From positions 2,790,001 to 2,854,000 of the forward strand of contig NZ_JACCAB010000001.1 of assembly GCF_013408925.1 (NCBI RefSeq): a stretch of 64,000 bases of DNA, read 5' to 3'. The position numbers and the translations under genes were made by a program. Origin of the DNA: Pedococcus badiiscoriae (GTDB lineage: Bacteria > Actinomycetota > Actinomycetes > Actinomycetales > Dermatophilaceae). This document shows positions 35,508-44,779 of the stretch, piece after piece (the stretch's first letter is position 1; each line of letters opens with the position of its first letter). The notes below the pieces were generated by a model. It ran no database searches. It was given only the letters and a program-made list of their open reading frames with translations, and was not told the DNA's origin.

Positions 35508-36716
35508 CTACAAACGCGATGGTGGGTTCGGGGCGGGTCTGGCCGTCGGCGTGAAGGGCCGGCTCAGGCGGCCGAGGGCCAGTGCGATCCGCACCGTGTG
35601 GGCATCGTGCGGGTCGGTGAGCTGGTAACCGGTGAGGTCGGCGATCTTGCCCAGGCGGTAGCGCACCGTGTTGGGGTGGACGAACAGCACGCGTGCAGTG
35701 CCCTCCAGGCCGCCACCGGTCTCGAGATAGGCCGACGCGGTCTCGAGCAGGCTGCCGCTGCTGGCCGACAACGGGTGCCAGATCCGGTCGAGGAGCAGGG
35801 CTCGCGCCGGTGCGTCGCCGACGAGGACCCGTTCGGCGAGCAGGTCGTCGGCCGTCACGGGTCGTGGCGCGCCCGGCCATGCGTGCGCGCACGACTGACC
35901 GGCCAGCGCCGCCCTCGCCGAACGGCCGGCTGCGAACAGGTGCGGCACGGTGGGACCCACGACCAGGGGTCCGTCGCCGAAGTGGTCGGCGAGGGCGCGG
36001 GCCGCCGCCAGGGGGTCGTCGACGTTGCCGAAGATGCACACCAGCCGCCGTCCCTGCACTGCGGCCAGCGTGCTCAGGCCGACTCGCTCCGCAGCTCGGC
36101 GCAGCCCGTCCACGACACCGGCCGAGCCCCCGGGGGGCGTGCTGCCCGCGATGACGGCCACCCGGGTCGTCGACCCCCAGCCCAGCGCGGCCGCCCGCGA
36201 CTGCATCGAGTCGTCGGCCTCGCCACGCAGCACCGCGTCGACGACCAGGCCCTCGAGCCGCGCATCCCAGGCGCCGCGTGCCTCGGCGGCGTGGGCGTAC
36301 ACCTCGGCGGCAGCGAACGCGATCTCGCGCGAGTAGCGCAGCACCGACTCGCGCAGCGCCTGTTCCTCGCCGGGCTCCGCCAGGGCCGTGGCGTCCTGCT
36401 CGACGACGTCCACGACCGACCTGACGAGGTCGAGGGTCTGGCGCAGGGTGATGGACCGGGTGAGCTCACGCGGCGCGGTGCCGAAGACGTCGGCGGTCAC
36501 CGGAGTCTGGTCGCCGCCAGCCCGCAGCCACGCGATGAACGCGGCGATTCCCGCCTGCGCCACCAGCCCCACCCACGAGCGGTCCTCGGCGGAGAGTGCG
36601 CGGTACCAGTCGTGCGCTGCCTCCATCCGCCGGGTGGCAGCGGACGAGAGCTCGCCCGCGGACCGCTCGACCCGCTGCAGGGTGGCGGTCGAGGTCCGCA
36701 CTCGGGTGTCCGGCAT
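35508..36716 (-). CDS. fasR: PucR-family activator of the fatty-acid operon (FasR-like)
   Basis: A 402-residue regulator with the C-terminal PucR helix-turn-helix (ETGGGLEGTARVLFVHPNTV, then RYRLGKIADLTGY). The central part resembles the GGDEF-like CdaR domain. Its place directly before fabD matches FasR of Streptomyces coelicolor, which activates fabDHPF, so the symbol rests on family plus context. ATG 36716 lies six bases after TAGACT (36723-36728), with no ribosome site: a leaderless start. Confidence 0.85.
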   Translation of the reverse strand: MPDTRVRTSTATLQRVERSAGELSSAATRRMEAAHDWYRALSAEDRSWVGLVAQAGIAAFIAWLRAGGDQTPVTADVFGTAPRELTRSITLRQTLDLVRSVVDVVEQDATALAEPGEEQALRESVLRYSREIAFAAAEVYAHAAEARGAWDARLEGLVVDAVLRGEADDSMQSRAAALGWGSTTRVAVIAGSTPPGGSAGVVDGLRRAAERVGLSTLAAVQGRRLVCIFGNVDDPLAAARALADHFGDGPLVVGPTVPHLFAAGRSARAALAGQSCAHAWPGAPRPVTADDLLAERVLVGDAPARALLLDRIWHPLSASSGSLLETASAYLETGGGLEGTARVLFVHPNTVRYRLGKIADLTGYQLTDPHDAHTVRIALALGRLSRPFTPTARPAPNPPSRL

Positions 36717-36762
36717 ACCCGGAGTCTATTTGTATGCCGCCCACAACAGGGGCCATGCCAGA

Positions 36763-37650
36763 TCAGGGCGCGTGGTCGCGCCACGAGTGCTCGGGCTCGT
36801 AGCCCAGCAGGCGCCGGGCCTTGTCGATGCCGAGCAGCGTCTCGTGCTCGCCGAGGGTCTTGCGCACCTCGACCCCCGGGAAGACCTGCGCCATGAGCTC
36901 CGCGCTGGAGCGGCTCATCACCGTGTCGGCGTTGGCGATCACGAAGACCTCGCACCCCGGCTCGGTCCGCTCGAGACCGAGGCGCACCGCCTGGGCTCCG
37001 TCACGGCCGTCGATGTAGCCCCACAGGTTCCACTGGCGCAGGGAGGGATCGGCGTCGAACGACGGGAAGGCGGCGTAGTCCTCGGGGTCCATGACGTTCG
37101 AGAAACGCAGACCCGTCATCGTCAGCTCGGGGTCCCAGCGACAGAAGTGCCTGGCCATCTCCTCCTCGAGCGCCTTGGTCAACGAGTAGGTCGACTCGGG
37201 CCGCGGGTGGTACTCCTCGTCGACGGGGACGTACGGCGGGGGAGTGTCGAAGGGCAGGCCGAGGACGGTCTCGCTCGAGGCCCAGACGACGTTGCGGACC
37301 TTGAGGGCGCGGGCCGCGGCGAAGACGTTGTAGGTCGCGGCGGAGTTGTTGGCGAAGGTCGACGCGTTGGTGGTCAGGCCCGGCGCCGGGATCGCTGCGA
37401 GGTGCACCACCGCGTCCACCGGCGTCGAGTGCTCGTCCACGCCTCCCGAGAGCGCCTCGATGACCTGGCCGTAGTCCGTGAGGTCGAGGGCGATGAACGG
37501 CGTCGACGGGGACGCGGGCCGGGTCCGGTCGAGGGCGAGCACGTCGTACCCGCGCTCGGCCAGGTGGGCGACGACGTGGCGGCCGAGTTTGCCGGCGGCA
37601 CCGGTGACGGCGACGCGACGCCGTGTCGTGGATGCGGGATCAGAGGTCAC
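36763..37650 (-). CDS. NAD(P)-dependent epimerase/dehydratase family oxidoreductase
   Basis: A 295-residue extended-SDR protein. Rossmann motif AVTGAAGKLGRHVV, the VVHLAAIPAPG segment, a serine/threonine region WASSETVLG and the YxxxK motif in STYSLTKALEEE are present. The substrate is likely a nucleotide sugar or uronate, not determinable here. GTG 37650 (VTSDPASTTRRR) was preferred for AGGA seven bases upstream; GTG 37668 is possible. It lies between fasR and aceE, after the large palindrome. Confidence 0.85.
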   Translation of the reverse strand: MTSDPASTTRRRVAVTGAAGKLGRHVVAHLAERGYDVLALDRTRPASPSTPFIALDLTDYGQVIEALSGGVDEHSTPVDAVVHLAAIPAPGLTTNASTFANNSAATYNVFAAARALKVRNVVWASSETVLGLPFDTPPPYVPVDEEYHPRPESTYSLTKALEEEMARHFCRWDPELTMTGLRFSNVMDPEDYAAFPSFDADPSLRQWNLWGYIDGRDGAQAVRLGLERTEPGCEVFVIANADTVMSRSSAELMAQVFPGVEVRKTLGEHETLLGIDKARRLLGYEPEHSWRDHAP

Positions 37651-37672
37651 CCGGTCATCCTGCCCCACGACC

Positions 37673-37710
37673 AGGTATGCCGCCCGCTCAGCTGAGCGGG
37701 CGGCATACCT
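37673..37710 (-). terminator. 38-bp perfect palindrome downstream of aceE
   Basis: AGGTATGCCGCCCGCTCAG (37673-37691) is followed at once by its exact reverse complement (37692-37710), an uninterrupted 19+19 palindrome. It lies 44 bases after the aceE stop on the transcribed strand and 22 bases before the next gene, which fits a transcription terminator. The outer 12 bases of each arm equal those of the gluB-gluC hairpin at 23535-23568. No T-run follows, so it may instead act as an mRNA-end protector or protein-binding site. Confidence 0.75.
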
Positions 37711-37754
37711 TGTCGGGCAAGGGGTTTCATCAACCGGGCACGGTCAGGCCCGGG

Positions 37755-40520
37755 TCAGCTGTCCCCGCCCGCGTTGCCGGACGTGCCGGCGGTGACGTCG
37801 AGCAGGCGGTAGCGCGCTGCGGCCTCGCGGGCCACGCCACCGTCCACCTCGCCGCGCTGGACGAGCATCTGCAGCGCACGCACCGCCACGGACGGGCCGT
37901 CGATGTGGAAGAACCGCCGCGCGGCCGGGCGGGTGTCGGAGAACCCGAACCCGTCGGCGCCGAGCGAGGCGAAGTCTCCCGGGACCCACGGCTGGATCTG
38001 GTCCTGCACCTGGCGCATGTAGTCGGACACCGCCACCACCGGACCGCGGGTGTCGCGGAGCCGCTCGGTGACGTACGGGGTGCGGGCCTCGCCCTCCGGG
38101 TGCAGGAACCGCTGCTCGTCGCAGGCCATCCCGTCGCGACGCAGCTCGCTCCACGACGTCACCGACCACACGTCGGCGACGACGCCCCAGTCGTTGCGCA
38201 GGAGCTCCTGGGCCTCCAGCGCCCACGGGACGCCGACGCCCGAGGCGAGCAGCTGCACGCGAGGCGCGTCGTCGGGCAGGCCGTCGGCGATGCCCGGGGC
38301 GAACAGGTGCATGCCCCGCAGGATCCCCTCGTGGTCGACGTTCTCCGGCTCCTGCGGCTGGCTCATCGGCTCGTTGTAGACCGTGATGTAGTAGATGACG
38401 TTCTCGGGGTCGTCGCCGTACATCCGGCGCAGCCCGTCCTCCATGATGTGCCCGATCTCGAACCCGAACGCCGGGTCGTAGGACACCACGGCGGGGTTGG
38501 TCGCCGCCATCAACGGGCTGTGCCCGTCTGCGTGCTGCAGGCCCTCGCCGGTGAGGGTGGTCCGACCGGCCGTGGCACCGATGAGGAAGCCACGCGCCAT
38601 CTGGTCGGCAGCCGCCCAGATCGAGTCGGCGGTGCGCTGGAAGCCGAACATCGAGTAGAACACGTAGATCGGCACCATCGGCTCGCCGTGGGTGGCGTAG
38701 GACGTGCCGGCCGCGGTGAACGCCGCCATCGAGCCCGCCTCGTTGATGCCGAGGTGCAGGATCTGGCCGTCCTTGGCCTCCTTGTAGGCCAGCATCAGCT
38801 CCGCGTCGACGGACGTGTACTTCTGGCCGTGCGGGTTGTAGATCTTGATCGTCGGGAAGAACGAGTCCATGCCGAAGGTGCGGGCCTCGTCCGGGATGAT
38901 CGGCACGACGCGCTTGCCGAACTCCTTGTCGCGCATGAGCTCCTTGAGCAGCCGGACGAACGCCATGGTCGTGGCGATCTGCTGCTTGCCGGTGCCCTTC
39001 TTGACGACGTCGTAGGCCGAGTGGTCCGGCAGCTTGAGCGGCTCGTGCTGCACTCGGCGCACCGGCAGCGGGCCGCCGAGCTTCTCGCGTCGCTCGAGCA
39101 GGTACTTGATGCTGGGGTCGTCGGGGCCCGGGTGGAAGTAGGGCGGGGCGTACGGGTCCTTCTCCAGCGCCTCGTCCGAGATCGGGAGCTTGAGGCTGTC
39201 GCGCAGTCCCTTGAGGTCGTCGAGGGTGAGCTTCTTCATCTGGTGCGTGGCGTTGCGGCCGGCGAAGTGGCTGCCCAGGCCGTAGCCCTTGATCGTCTTG
39301 GCCAGGATCACGGTCGGCTGACCCGTGTGGTTCATCGCCGCCTGGTAGGCCGCGAACACCTTGCGGTAGTCGTGGCCGCCGCGCTTGAGCCGCCACCACA
39401 CGTCATCGTCGGACCAGTCCTTGACCATCTCGCGGGTGCGCGGGTCGCGGCCGAAGAACTGCTCGCGGACGAACTTGCCGTCGTTGGCGCGGAAGGTCTG
39501 GTAGTCGCCGTCGCTCGTGGTGTTCATCAGGTGCACGAGCGCGCCGTCGCGGTCCTGGGCCAGCAGCGGGTCCCAGCCGCGGCCCCAGATGACCTTGATG
39601 ACGTTCCAGCCCGCGCCGCGGAAGAAGGCCTCGAGCTCCTGGACGATCTTGCCGTTGCCCCGGACCGGCCCGTCGAGCCGCTGCAGGTTGCAGTTGACGA
39701 CGAAGGTGAGGTTGTCGAGCTCCTCGCCGGCGGCCAGCTGGAGCAGGCCGCGCGACTCCGGCTCGTCCATCTCCCCGTCGCCGAGGAAGGCCCAGACGTG
39801 CTGCTGGCTGGTGTCCTTGACACCGCGGTTGTGCAGGTACTTGTTGAACTGTGCCTGGTAGATGGCGTTCATCGGGCCGATGCCCATCGACACCGTGGGG
39901 AACTGCCAGAAGTCAGGCATCAGGCGGGGGTGCGGGTAGGACGGCAGGCCGACCGGCTGTCCTGCGACGAGGTGGCTCTTCTCCTGGCGGAACCCGTCGA
40001 GCTGGTCCTCGGAGAGGCGTCCCTCGAGGAAGGCCCGGGCATACATGCCGGGGGAGGCGTGTCCCTGGAAGAAGACCTGGTCGCCGCCGCCGGGGTGGTC
40101 GGCCCCGCGCCAGAAGTGGTTGAAGCCGACCTCGTAGAGGGTCGCCGCCGAGGCGTACGTGGAGATGTGGCCGCCGACCCCGATGCCGGGACGCTGCGCA
40201 CGGTGCACCATCACGGCGGCGTTCCAGCGCAGGTAGGCGCGGTAGCGGCGCTCGACCTCCTCGTCCCCGGGGAACCACGGCTCCTGCTCGGGCGAGATCG
40301 TGTTGATGTAGTCGGTCGCCGTCAGCGACGGGACCCCGACCTGCATCTCGCGGGCACGCTCGAGCAGCTTGAGCATGACGTATCGAGCGCGTTGCCGACC
40401 GCCCTCCTCGATGACCCCGTCGAGGGAGTCGAGCCACTCCTTGGTCTCCTCGGGGTCGATGTCCGGGAGCTGGCTGGGGATGCCGTTCAGAATCGGTCCG
40501 GCTTCCTCGCGTGCGGCCAC
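37755..40520 (-). CDS. aceE: Pyruvate dehydrogenase E1 component, homodimeric type
   Basis: Decarboxylates pyruvate with thiamine diphosphate and passes the acetyl group to the E2 lipoyl domain. The 921 residues are the full length of homodimeric E1. The ThDP motif runs from [17 protein letters not shown] to [19 protein letters not shown]. The pyrimidine-binding region ([20 protein letters not shown]) is also clear. GTG 40520 ([13 protein letters not shown]) has AAAGGA nine bases upstream; the frame is open beyond it. The E2 and E3 genes are not in this window. Confidence 0.96.
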   Translation of the reverse strand: MAAREEAGPILNGIPSQLPDIDPEETKEWLDSLDGVIEEGGRQRARYVMLKLLERAREMQVGVPSLTATDYINTISPEQEPWFPGDEEVERRYRAYLRWNAAVMVHRAQRPGIGVGGHISTYASAATLYEVGFNHFWRGADHPGGGDQVFFQGHASPGMYARAFLEGRLSEDQLDGFRQEKSHLVAGQPVGLPSYPHPRLMPDFWQFPTVSMGIGPMNAIYQAQFNKYLHNRGVKDTSQQHVWAFLGDGEMDEPESRGLLQLAAGEELDNLTFVVNCNLQRLDGPVRGNGKIVQELEAFFRGAGWNVIKVIWGRGWDPLLAQDRDGALVHLMNTTSDGDYQTFRANDGKFVREQFFGRDPRTREMVKDWSDDDVWWRLKRGGHDYRKVFAAYQAAMNHTGQPTVILAKTIKGYGLGSHFAGRNATHQMKKLTLDDLKGLRDSLKLPISDEALEKDPYAPPYFHPGPDDPSIKYLLERREKLGGPLPVRRVQHEPLKLPDHSAYDVVKKGTGKQQIATTMAFVRLLKELMRDKEFGKRVVPIIPDEARTFGMDSFFPTIKIYNPHGQKYTSVDAELMLAYKEAKDGQILHLGINEAGSMAAFTAAGTSYATHGEPMVPIYVFYSMFGFQRTADSIWAAADQMARGFLIGATAGRTTLTGEGLQHADGHSPLMAATNPAVVSYDPAFGFEIGHIMEDGLRRMYGDDPENVIYYITVYNEPMSQPQEPENVDHEGILRGMHLFAPGIADGLPDDAPRVQLLASGVGVPWALEAQELLRNDWGVVADVWSVTSWSELRRDGMACDEQRFLHPEGEARTPYVTERLRDTRGPVVAVSDYMRQVQDQIQPWVPGDFASLGADGFGFSDTRPAARRFFHIDGPSVAVRALQMLVQRGEVDGGVAREAAARYRLLDVTAGTSGNAGGDS

Positions 40521-40629
40521 GGTCGTGGGTCCTTTCTCGCGCCAGTGTTGACGAGGGGTCGCGAGGTTGGCTGCGACCACCTCGTCCATCTTCCACCCCC
40601 GGGAGGCGCAGGTCACAACCGGACCGGCC

Positions 40630-40641
40630 TACTGGCCAGTA
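40630..40641. promoter_or_regulatory. Palindrome TACTGGCCAGTA upstream of aceE
   Basis: TACTGGCCAGTA is a perfect 12-base palindrome about 110 bases before the aceE start, in the 149-base gap after fdhD. ACTGG...CCAGT arms resemble operators of the FadR/PdhR branch of GntR regulators, which often control pyruvate dehydrogenase. That resemblance is loose, and no such regulator is encoded nearby. Confidence 0.35.
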
Positions 40642-40669
40642 TGCGGAGTGGTGCGAAACCCCCCTCGGA

Positions 40670-41506
40670 TCACAGCCCGAGCCGGTGCGCTCCGGCGTAG
40701 ACGGTCAGCCGCGGCGGCCGGGCGAACCCCACCAGTGTCAGCCCGGACTCGACCGCCAGCTCGACGGCCAGCGAGGAGGGCGCGGAGACCGCCACGAGCG
40801 CGGGCAGTCCGGCCATCACCGCCTTCTGCACGAGCTCGAAGCTGGCCCGTCCGCTGACGACGAGGACGTGTCCCGCCAACGGCAACAGCCCCTCGCGAGC
40901 GGCCCAGCCGACCACCTTGTCGACCGCGTTGTGCCGGCCGACGTCCTCGCGCACCACCAGGGCCTCGCCGTCCGGCCCGAAGATCGCGGCCGCATGCAGA
41001 CCACCGGTCTTGTCGAACACCTTCTGGTGGGCCCGCATGGCGTCGGGCAGCCCGGCGACCACGGCAGGGGAGAGCCGCAGCGGGTCGCCGGCCACGGCAT
41101 ACGGGCTCGTCGCGGTGATGGCGTCGATGCTCGTCTTGCCGCACACCCCGCAGGCGCTGGTCTGGTACCCGCTGCGCGCGCTGCGCCCCAGGTCGGGCAC
41201 CACCCCGGGGGCGAGGGTGACGTCGACGACGTTGTAGGTGGGGGAACCGGTCTCGTCCTCGTCGAGGCAGTGCATCAGCTGCGCCACGTCGTCGCCCCGG
41301 CGCAGCACTCCCTCGGTCAGGAGGTTGCCCAGCGCCAGGTCGAAGTCGTCGCCGGGGGTGCGCATCGTGACGGTGACCGCGGTGCCGCCCACGCGGATCT
41401 CCAGGGGCTCCTCCACGGCAAGCGTGTCCGGTCGGGAGGTCGACCGGACATCGTCCGTGGCCACCTCGACCCGGATCGCCGGCGTCCGTCTCGTCACCAG
41501 TCCCAC
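40670..41506 (-). CDS. fdhD: Formate dehydrogenase accessory sulfurtransferase
   Basis: A 278-residue protein that passes sulfur from IscS to the molybdenum cofactor of formate dehydrogenase. The two catalytic cysteines lie in TSACGVCGKTSID. Other family segments are DDFDLALGNLLTEGVL, VREDVGRHNAVDKVVG and VVSGRASFELVQKAVMAG. GTG 41506 (VGLVTRRTPAIRV) is preceded by TACATT exactly six bases upstream (41513-41518), so it looks leaderless. No formate dehydrogenase gene is in the window. Divergent from the PH-domain pair. Confidence 0.93.
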   Translation of the reverse strand: MGLVTRRTPAIRVEVATDDVRSTSRPDTLAVEEPLEIRVGGTAVTVTMRTPGDDFDLALGNLLTEGVLRRGDDVAQLMHCLDEDETGSPTYNVVDVTLAPGVVPDLGRSARSGYQTSACGVCGKTSIDAITATSPYAVAGDPLRLSPAVVAGLPDAMRAHQKVFDKTGGLHAAAIFGPDGEALVVREDVGRHNAVDKVVGWAAREGLLPLAGHVLVVSGRASFELVQKAVMAGLPALVAVSAPSSLAVELAVESGLTLVGFARPPRLTVYAGAHRLGL

Positions 41507-41512
41507 GCGAGC

Positions 41513-41554
41513 AATGTATGTCGCGGGCTCACCGGATCGCTCGGCGGATAGGTT
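41513..41554. promoter_or_regulatory. Back-to-back leaderless promoters of fdhD and the PH-domain operon
   Basis: TACATT (minus strand, 41513-41518) and TAGGTT (plus strand, 41549-41554) each lie exactly six bases from their own start codon. The start codons are only 54 bases apart. With normal spacing, each -35 region would fall between the two -10 boxes and the polymerase footprints would overlap. The promoters should therefore exclude each other. Assignment rests on hexamers and spacing. Confidence 0.55.
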
Positions 41555-41560
41555 GGGGAC

Positions 41561-42082
41561 GTGAGCGACGCCCCCCTTCATCCGGTCCCTGCTCCCGACG
41601 AGGTCCGCCTCTTCGGCGACACCGGTATGGCGTGGCGTCGCGTCTCCCCGAGGCTCGCGACAGCGCGACTCCTCGTCCTGTCGTTGCTGCTGGTGCCGCC
41701 ACTGCTGGGGCTGCTCGCGCTCGCGGTGTTCGTGTGGGCCTGGTTCTGGGTGGGGGTCGTGCTCGTCGCGGTGGCCCTCGCCGCCGGGACGTGGGTGATC
41801 CGCAGGCAGGTCCCGGCGATCACCTGGGCGGAGGGGGCCGAGGAGCTGGTGGTCCGTCGCGGACGGATGTTCAGGACCCTGGTGAGCGTGCCGTACGGCC
41901 GGCTGCAGTTCGTCGACGTGCAGTCCGGTCCGCTGGAGCGACGCTTCGACATGGCCACCGTCGAGCTGCACACGGCCTCGCCGCAGAGCCGTGGCGTGAT
42001 CCCCGGACTGCCGACGGCCGAGGCCGAGGCGCTGCGCGAGCGACTGGCCGCCCGCGGCGAGTCCCAGCGGGCTGGCCTGTGA
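41561..42082 (+). CDS. Bacterial PH-domain membrane protein (YdbS-like)
   Basis: A 173-residue protein with two adjacent membrane helices (about residues 36-52 and 54-75), followed by a YdbS-type bPH domain (ELVVRRGRMFRTLVSVPYGR then LQFVDVQSGPLERRFDMATV). GTG 41561 lies six bases after TAGGTT, without a ribosome site. The GTG of the larger PH protein overlaps its stop codon. Homologous pairs in other bacteria have been linked to antibiotic or envelope-stress tolerance; the function here is unknown. Confidence 0.85.
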   Translation: MSDAPLHPVPAPDEVRLFGDTGMAWRRVSPRLATARLLVLSLLLVPPLLGLLALAVFVWAWFWVGVVLVAVALAAGTWVIRRQVPAITWAEGAEELVVRRGRMFRTLVSVPYGRLQFVDVQSGPLERRFDMATVELHTASPQSRGVIPGLPTAEAEALRERLAARGESQRAGL

Positions 42083-43524
42083 GTGCTGTCGAGCCGACGC
42101 CGGGCCCTGTGACGGGCTCGGTGACGGACTCGGCTGCCGAGCCCGAGTGGCGGCACCTGCACCCCCTCTCGCCGCTGCTGCGGGGTGGCATCGCGTTCGT
42201 CGCCGTCCTGGCCTATGTCGTCTCGCAGCAGGCGGACTCGATCTTCGGCGCTCGTGCCGACGACCCGACCCAGGGACACTGGGGGCTGGCGGCCCTCGGC
42301 GTGGTCGTCGTCCTGCTGGGGATCATCGCCGGGGCGTGGGTGTCCTGGCGCTTCTCCCGGTTCCGGGTCGCTGACACCCTCATCGAGCTCCGGACCGGAG
42401 TGCTGTTCCGCCAGCACCGACAGGTCCGGTTCGACCGGATCCAGGCCGTCGACCTCGGACGACCACTGCTGGCGCGCCTCACGGGGCTCTCGGAGGTGGT
42501 GGTCCAGTCCGCCGGTGGCAAGGACTCGCACCTCAAGCTGTCCTTCCTGACCGACGCCCAGGCACAGCAGGTGCGCGAGCAGCTGATGGCGCTCGCGGGA
42601 CGCAGTGACGAGGTCGCCGGGGGAGCGCTGGCTGGGGCTGCGGAGGATGTCTCGGGCCACGCCGACCGGCCCGGGACCGCGCCCGTCGGTCAGCGCGTCC
42701 TGGCCATCCCCAACGCACGCATCCTGCAGTCCGTGCTCTACACCGGTCCCGGGCTGGTCATCCTGCTCGCCGTCCCCGCCCTGCTCGTGTCCGTGGCGCT
42801 GGGCGTGCCACAGATGGTCGCCTGGCTCGGCCCGATGACCTTGGCCGTGGGCAGCTCGCACCTCAAGCGGCTCGTCCAGGAGTGCAACTTCGAGCTGCTC
42901 CACCAGGGCGACCGGCTGCGGATCCGGCACGGCCTCACCGACCTGCGCACGACGACCGTGCCCGTGCACCGCATCCAGGCCGTCGAGGTGAGCCAGTCGC
43001 TGCCGTGGCGGCTGACCGGCTGGTGGCGGATCTCGGTCAACGTCGCCGGGGCGGCCAGCGGTGACGAAGACACCCAGACCGTGCTGATGCCCGTCGGCAA
43101 CCGCGAGGAAGCGCTCGCGGTACTCGCCCTGGTGAACGCGGGCATACCTCGGGGTGCGGCCGTCGCCGCACTGGAAGGGACCGGGCCGGCCGAGGGCTTC
43201 ACCACCACCAGCCGGCGTGCCAGGGCGCTCGACCCCCTCAGCTGGCGACGACAGGGGTATGCCGTCCTGTCCGGCGGCCTGCTCGCGCGCCGCGGTGCGT
43301 GGTACCGCGCAGCGCAGTTCGTGCCCCACGCGCGCATCCAGTCGCTCAAGGTCGAGCAGGGCCCGGTCCAACGCCGGCTCGGCGTCGCGACGGTCCGGGT
43401 GCTCTCGACGGTCGGCCCCGTCTCCCCGGTGGTCGCGCACCTCGACGAGTCCGAGGCCCTGCGTCTGCTCGCCGACCAGGTGGTCCGCTCGAGCCGTGCC
43501 CGCCAGCGGGCCCAGGTGTCCTGA
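42079..43524 (+). CDS. Large bacterial PH-domain membrane protein (YdbT-like)
   Basis: A 481-residue protein with three bPH units, seen in repeated motifs such as VRFDRIQAVDLGRPLLARLTG, TVPVHRIQAVEVSQSLPWRLTG (42957-43022) and FVPHARIQSLKVEQGPVQRR. Membrane helices lie near residues 36-54 and 73-92, with another pair in the middle. GTG 42079 overlaps the stop of the small PH gene. YdbS/YdbT-type pairs probably form one membrane complex. Confidence 0.88.
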   Translation: MSAVEPTPGPVTGSVTDSAAEPEWRHLHPLSPLLRGGIAFVAVLAYVVSQQADSIFGARADDPTQGHWGLAALGVVVVLLGIIAGAWVSWRFSRFRVADTLIELRTGVLFRQHRQVRFDRIQAVDLGRPLLARLTGLSEVVVQSAGGKDSHLKLSFLTDAQAQQVREQLMALAGRSDEVAGGALAGAAEDVSGHADRPGTAPVGQRVLAIPNARILQSVLYTGPGLVILLAVPALLVSVALGVPQMVAWLGPMTLAVGSSHLKRLVQECNFELLHQGDRLRIRHGLTDLRTTTVPVHRIQAVEVSQSLPWRLTGWWRISVNVAGAASGDEDTQTVLMPVGNREEALAVLALVNAGIPRGAAVAALEGTGPAEGFTTTSRRARALDPLSWRRQGYAVLSGGLLARRGAWYRAAQFVPHARIQSLKVEQGPVQRRLGVATVRVLSTVGPVSPVVAHLDESEALRLLADQVVRSSRARQRAQVS

Positions 43525-43639
43525 CACCCAGGCCTCGGGGCCGCTCCCGCGGGGAGGGCTGGATGGGTGCTGGTCGGCCAGACGCCCGATTCCCACCCTG
43601 TCCACGCGGTGGGAAAGTCTGCGTATTCCACGGACTCAG

Positions 43640-43668
43640 TTGAAAATCCGGGCACAACCCGATGGACT
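43640..43668 (+). promoter_or_regulatory. Candidate promoter for the DUF3052-peroxiredoxin pair
   Basis: TTGAAA (43640-43645) and TGGACT (43663-43668) are separated by 17 bases in a locally AT-rich stretch of the 181-base gap, 38 bases before the DUF3052 start. The -35 matches the consensus at five of six bases; the -10 is weaker. The remainder of the gap holds only a GC-rich stretch after the PH gene. Confidence 0.35.
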
Positions 43669-43705
43669 AACCCGCAACTAACCGCCTCGAGAGATGGAGA
43701 AGGGT

Positions 43706-44131
43706 GTGACCACGCCAGCGCAGTCTGCGCTGCAAGCATCGGTGGGCCGACTGGGCCTCACCGCAGGACAGGTGATCCAGGAGTTCGGCTACGACTCCGA
43801 CGTCGACGACGACTTCCGCTTCGCCGTCGAGGACCACACCGGCACCGAGCTCGAGGACGAGGAGTACCAGGACGTCGCCGACGCCGCCTTCATCTGGTGG
43901 CGGCAGGACGACGGAGACCTCGTCGACGCCGTCGTCGACGCCCTCACGAACCTCGGTGAAGGCGGTTCCGTCATCGTCCTCACGCTGAAGTCGGGTCGCC
44001 CGGGACACGTCGAGGCGAGCGACATCGAGGAGGCCGCGACGACCGCTGGTCTGCACACCTCGGGCACGGTCAACGCCTGCGACGACTGGACTGCCACCCG
44101 GTTGGTCGCCCCCAAGACAGGCCGGCGTTGA
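43706..44131 (+). CDS. DUF3052 family protein
   Basis: A 141-residue acidic protein of an actinobacterial family of unknown function: LGLTAGQVIQEFGYDSDVDD, FIWWRQDDGDLVDAVVDALT and GHVEASDIEEAATTAGLHTS. GTG 43706 (VTTPAQSALQ) follows GGAGAAGG. In other actinobacteria it neighbours aceE and a peroxiredoxin; here the peroxiredoxin is 22 bases downstream and aceE lies 3 kb away on the other strand, so that association is partly kept. Confidence 0.88.
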   Translation: MTTPAQSALQASVGRLGLTAGQVIQEFGYDSDVDDDFRFAVEDHTGTELEDEEYQDVADAAFIWWRQDDGDLVDAVVDALTNLGEGGSVIVLTLKSGRPGHVEASDIEEAATTAGLHTSGTVNACDDWTATRLVAPKTGRR

Positions 44132-44153
44132 CGTCGCTGGCAGACTGCCGAGC

Positions 44154-44624
44154 ATGACGTCACCCTTGGCCGTCGGGGCCGTGGCACCGGAGTTCGCCCT
44201 CAGGGACCAGAACGGGCAGGAGTTCTCCCTGGCCCAGTTCCGTGGCGCCAAGAACGTCGTCCTGGTGTTCTACCCGTTCGCCTTCTCCGGCATCTGCACC
44301 GGCGAGCTGTGCGAGATCCGTGACGACCTCGGCGGCTTCGTCGCTGACGACGTGCAGGTGCTCGCCGTGTCGTGCGACCACATGTTCAGCCAGCGTGCCT
44401 GGGCGGACAAGGAGGGCTACTTCTTTCCCCTCCTGTCGGACTTCTGGCCGCACGGCGGCGTCGCGAAGAGCTACGGCGTGTTCAACGAGCAGGCCGGCGC
44501 GGCGATCCGCGGCACGTTCCTCCTCGACGTCGACGGCGTGGTCCGGTGGTCACTGGTCAACGAGATCGGCCAGCCGCGGGACTTCACCGGCTACCACGAG
44601 GCATTGGCCGAGCTGCGTCGCTGA
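44154..44624 (+). CDS. AhpE-type peroxiredoxin
   Basis: A 156-residue thiol peroxidase that reduces hydrogen and organic peroxides. The peroxidatic cysteine is C48 in YPFAFSGICTGELCEIRDDL; C53 may be a resolving cysteine. Further family motifs are GAVAPEFALRDQNG and FPLLSDFWPHGGVAKSYGV. It follows DUF3052 closely and is probably co-transcribed. Confidence 0.93.
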   Translation: MTSPLAVGAVAPEFALRDQNGQEFSLAQFRGAKNVVLVFYPFAFSGICTGELCEIRDDLGGFVADDVQVLAVSCDHMFSQRAWADKEGYFFPLLSDFWPHGGVAKSYGVFNEQAGAAIRGTFLLDVDGVVRWSLVNEIGQPRDFTGYHEALAELRR

Positions 44625-44779
44625 CGGGCGCCAGCGCCCCATCGGAACCGCGGGTCCCTCGTCCCAACGGATGGACTCGCCGGGCAAACGTGGAGAAACG
44701 GGCGAATTCGTGGTCCCCTGGGGGTTAACCTGCCGCGATACTGGGGAGCAACGACAAATGATTCAGGGGTGAGCGGTCG

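Noticed and set aside
37623..40700. A 1000-codon plus-strand open frame antisense to aceE
   Set aside because: It is fully explained by the reverse complement of a GC-rich coding sequence; no domain or start signal was seen.
44720..44760. TTAACCT-containing stretch before the histidine kinase considered as an iron box
   Set aside because: Only a few positions agree with the IdeR/DtxR consensus, unlike the two 17/19 boxes.
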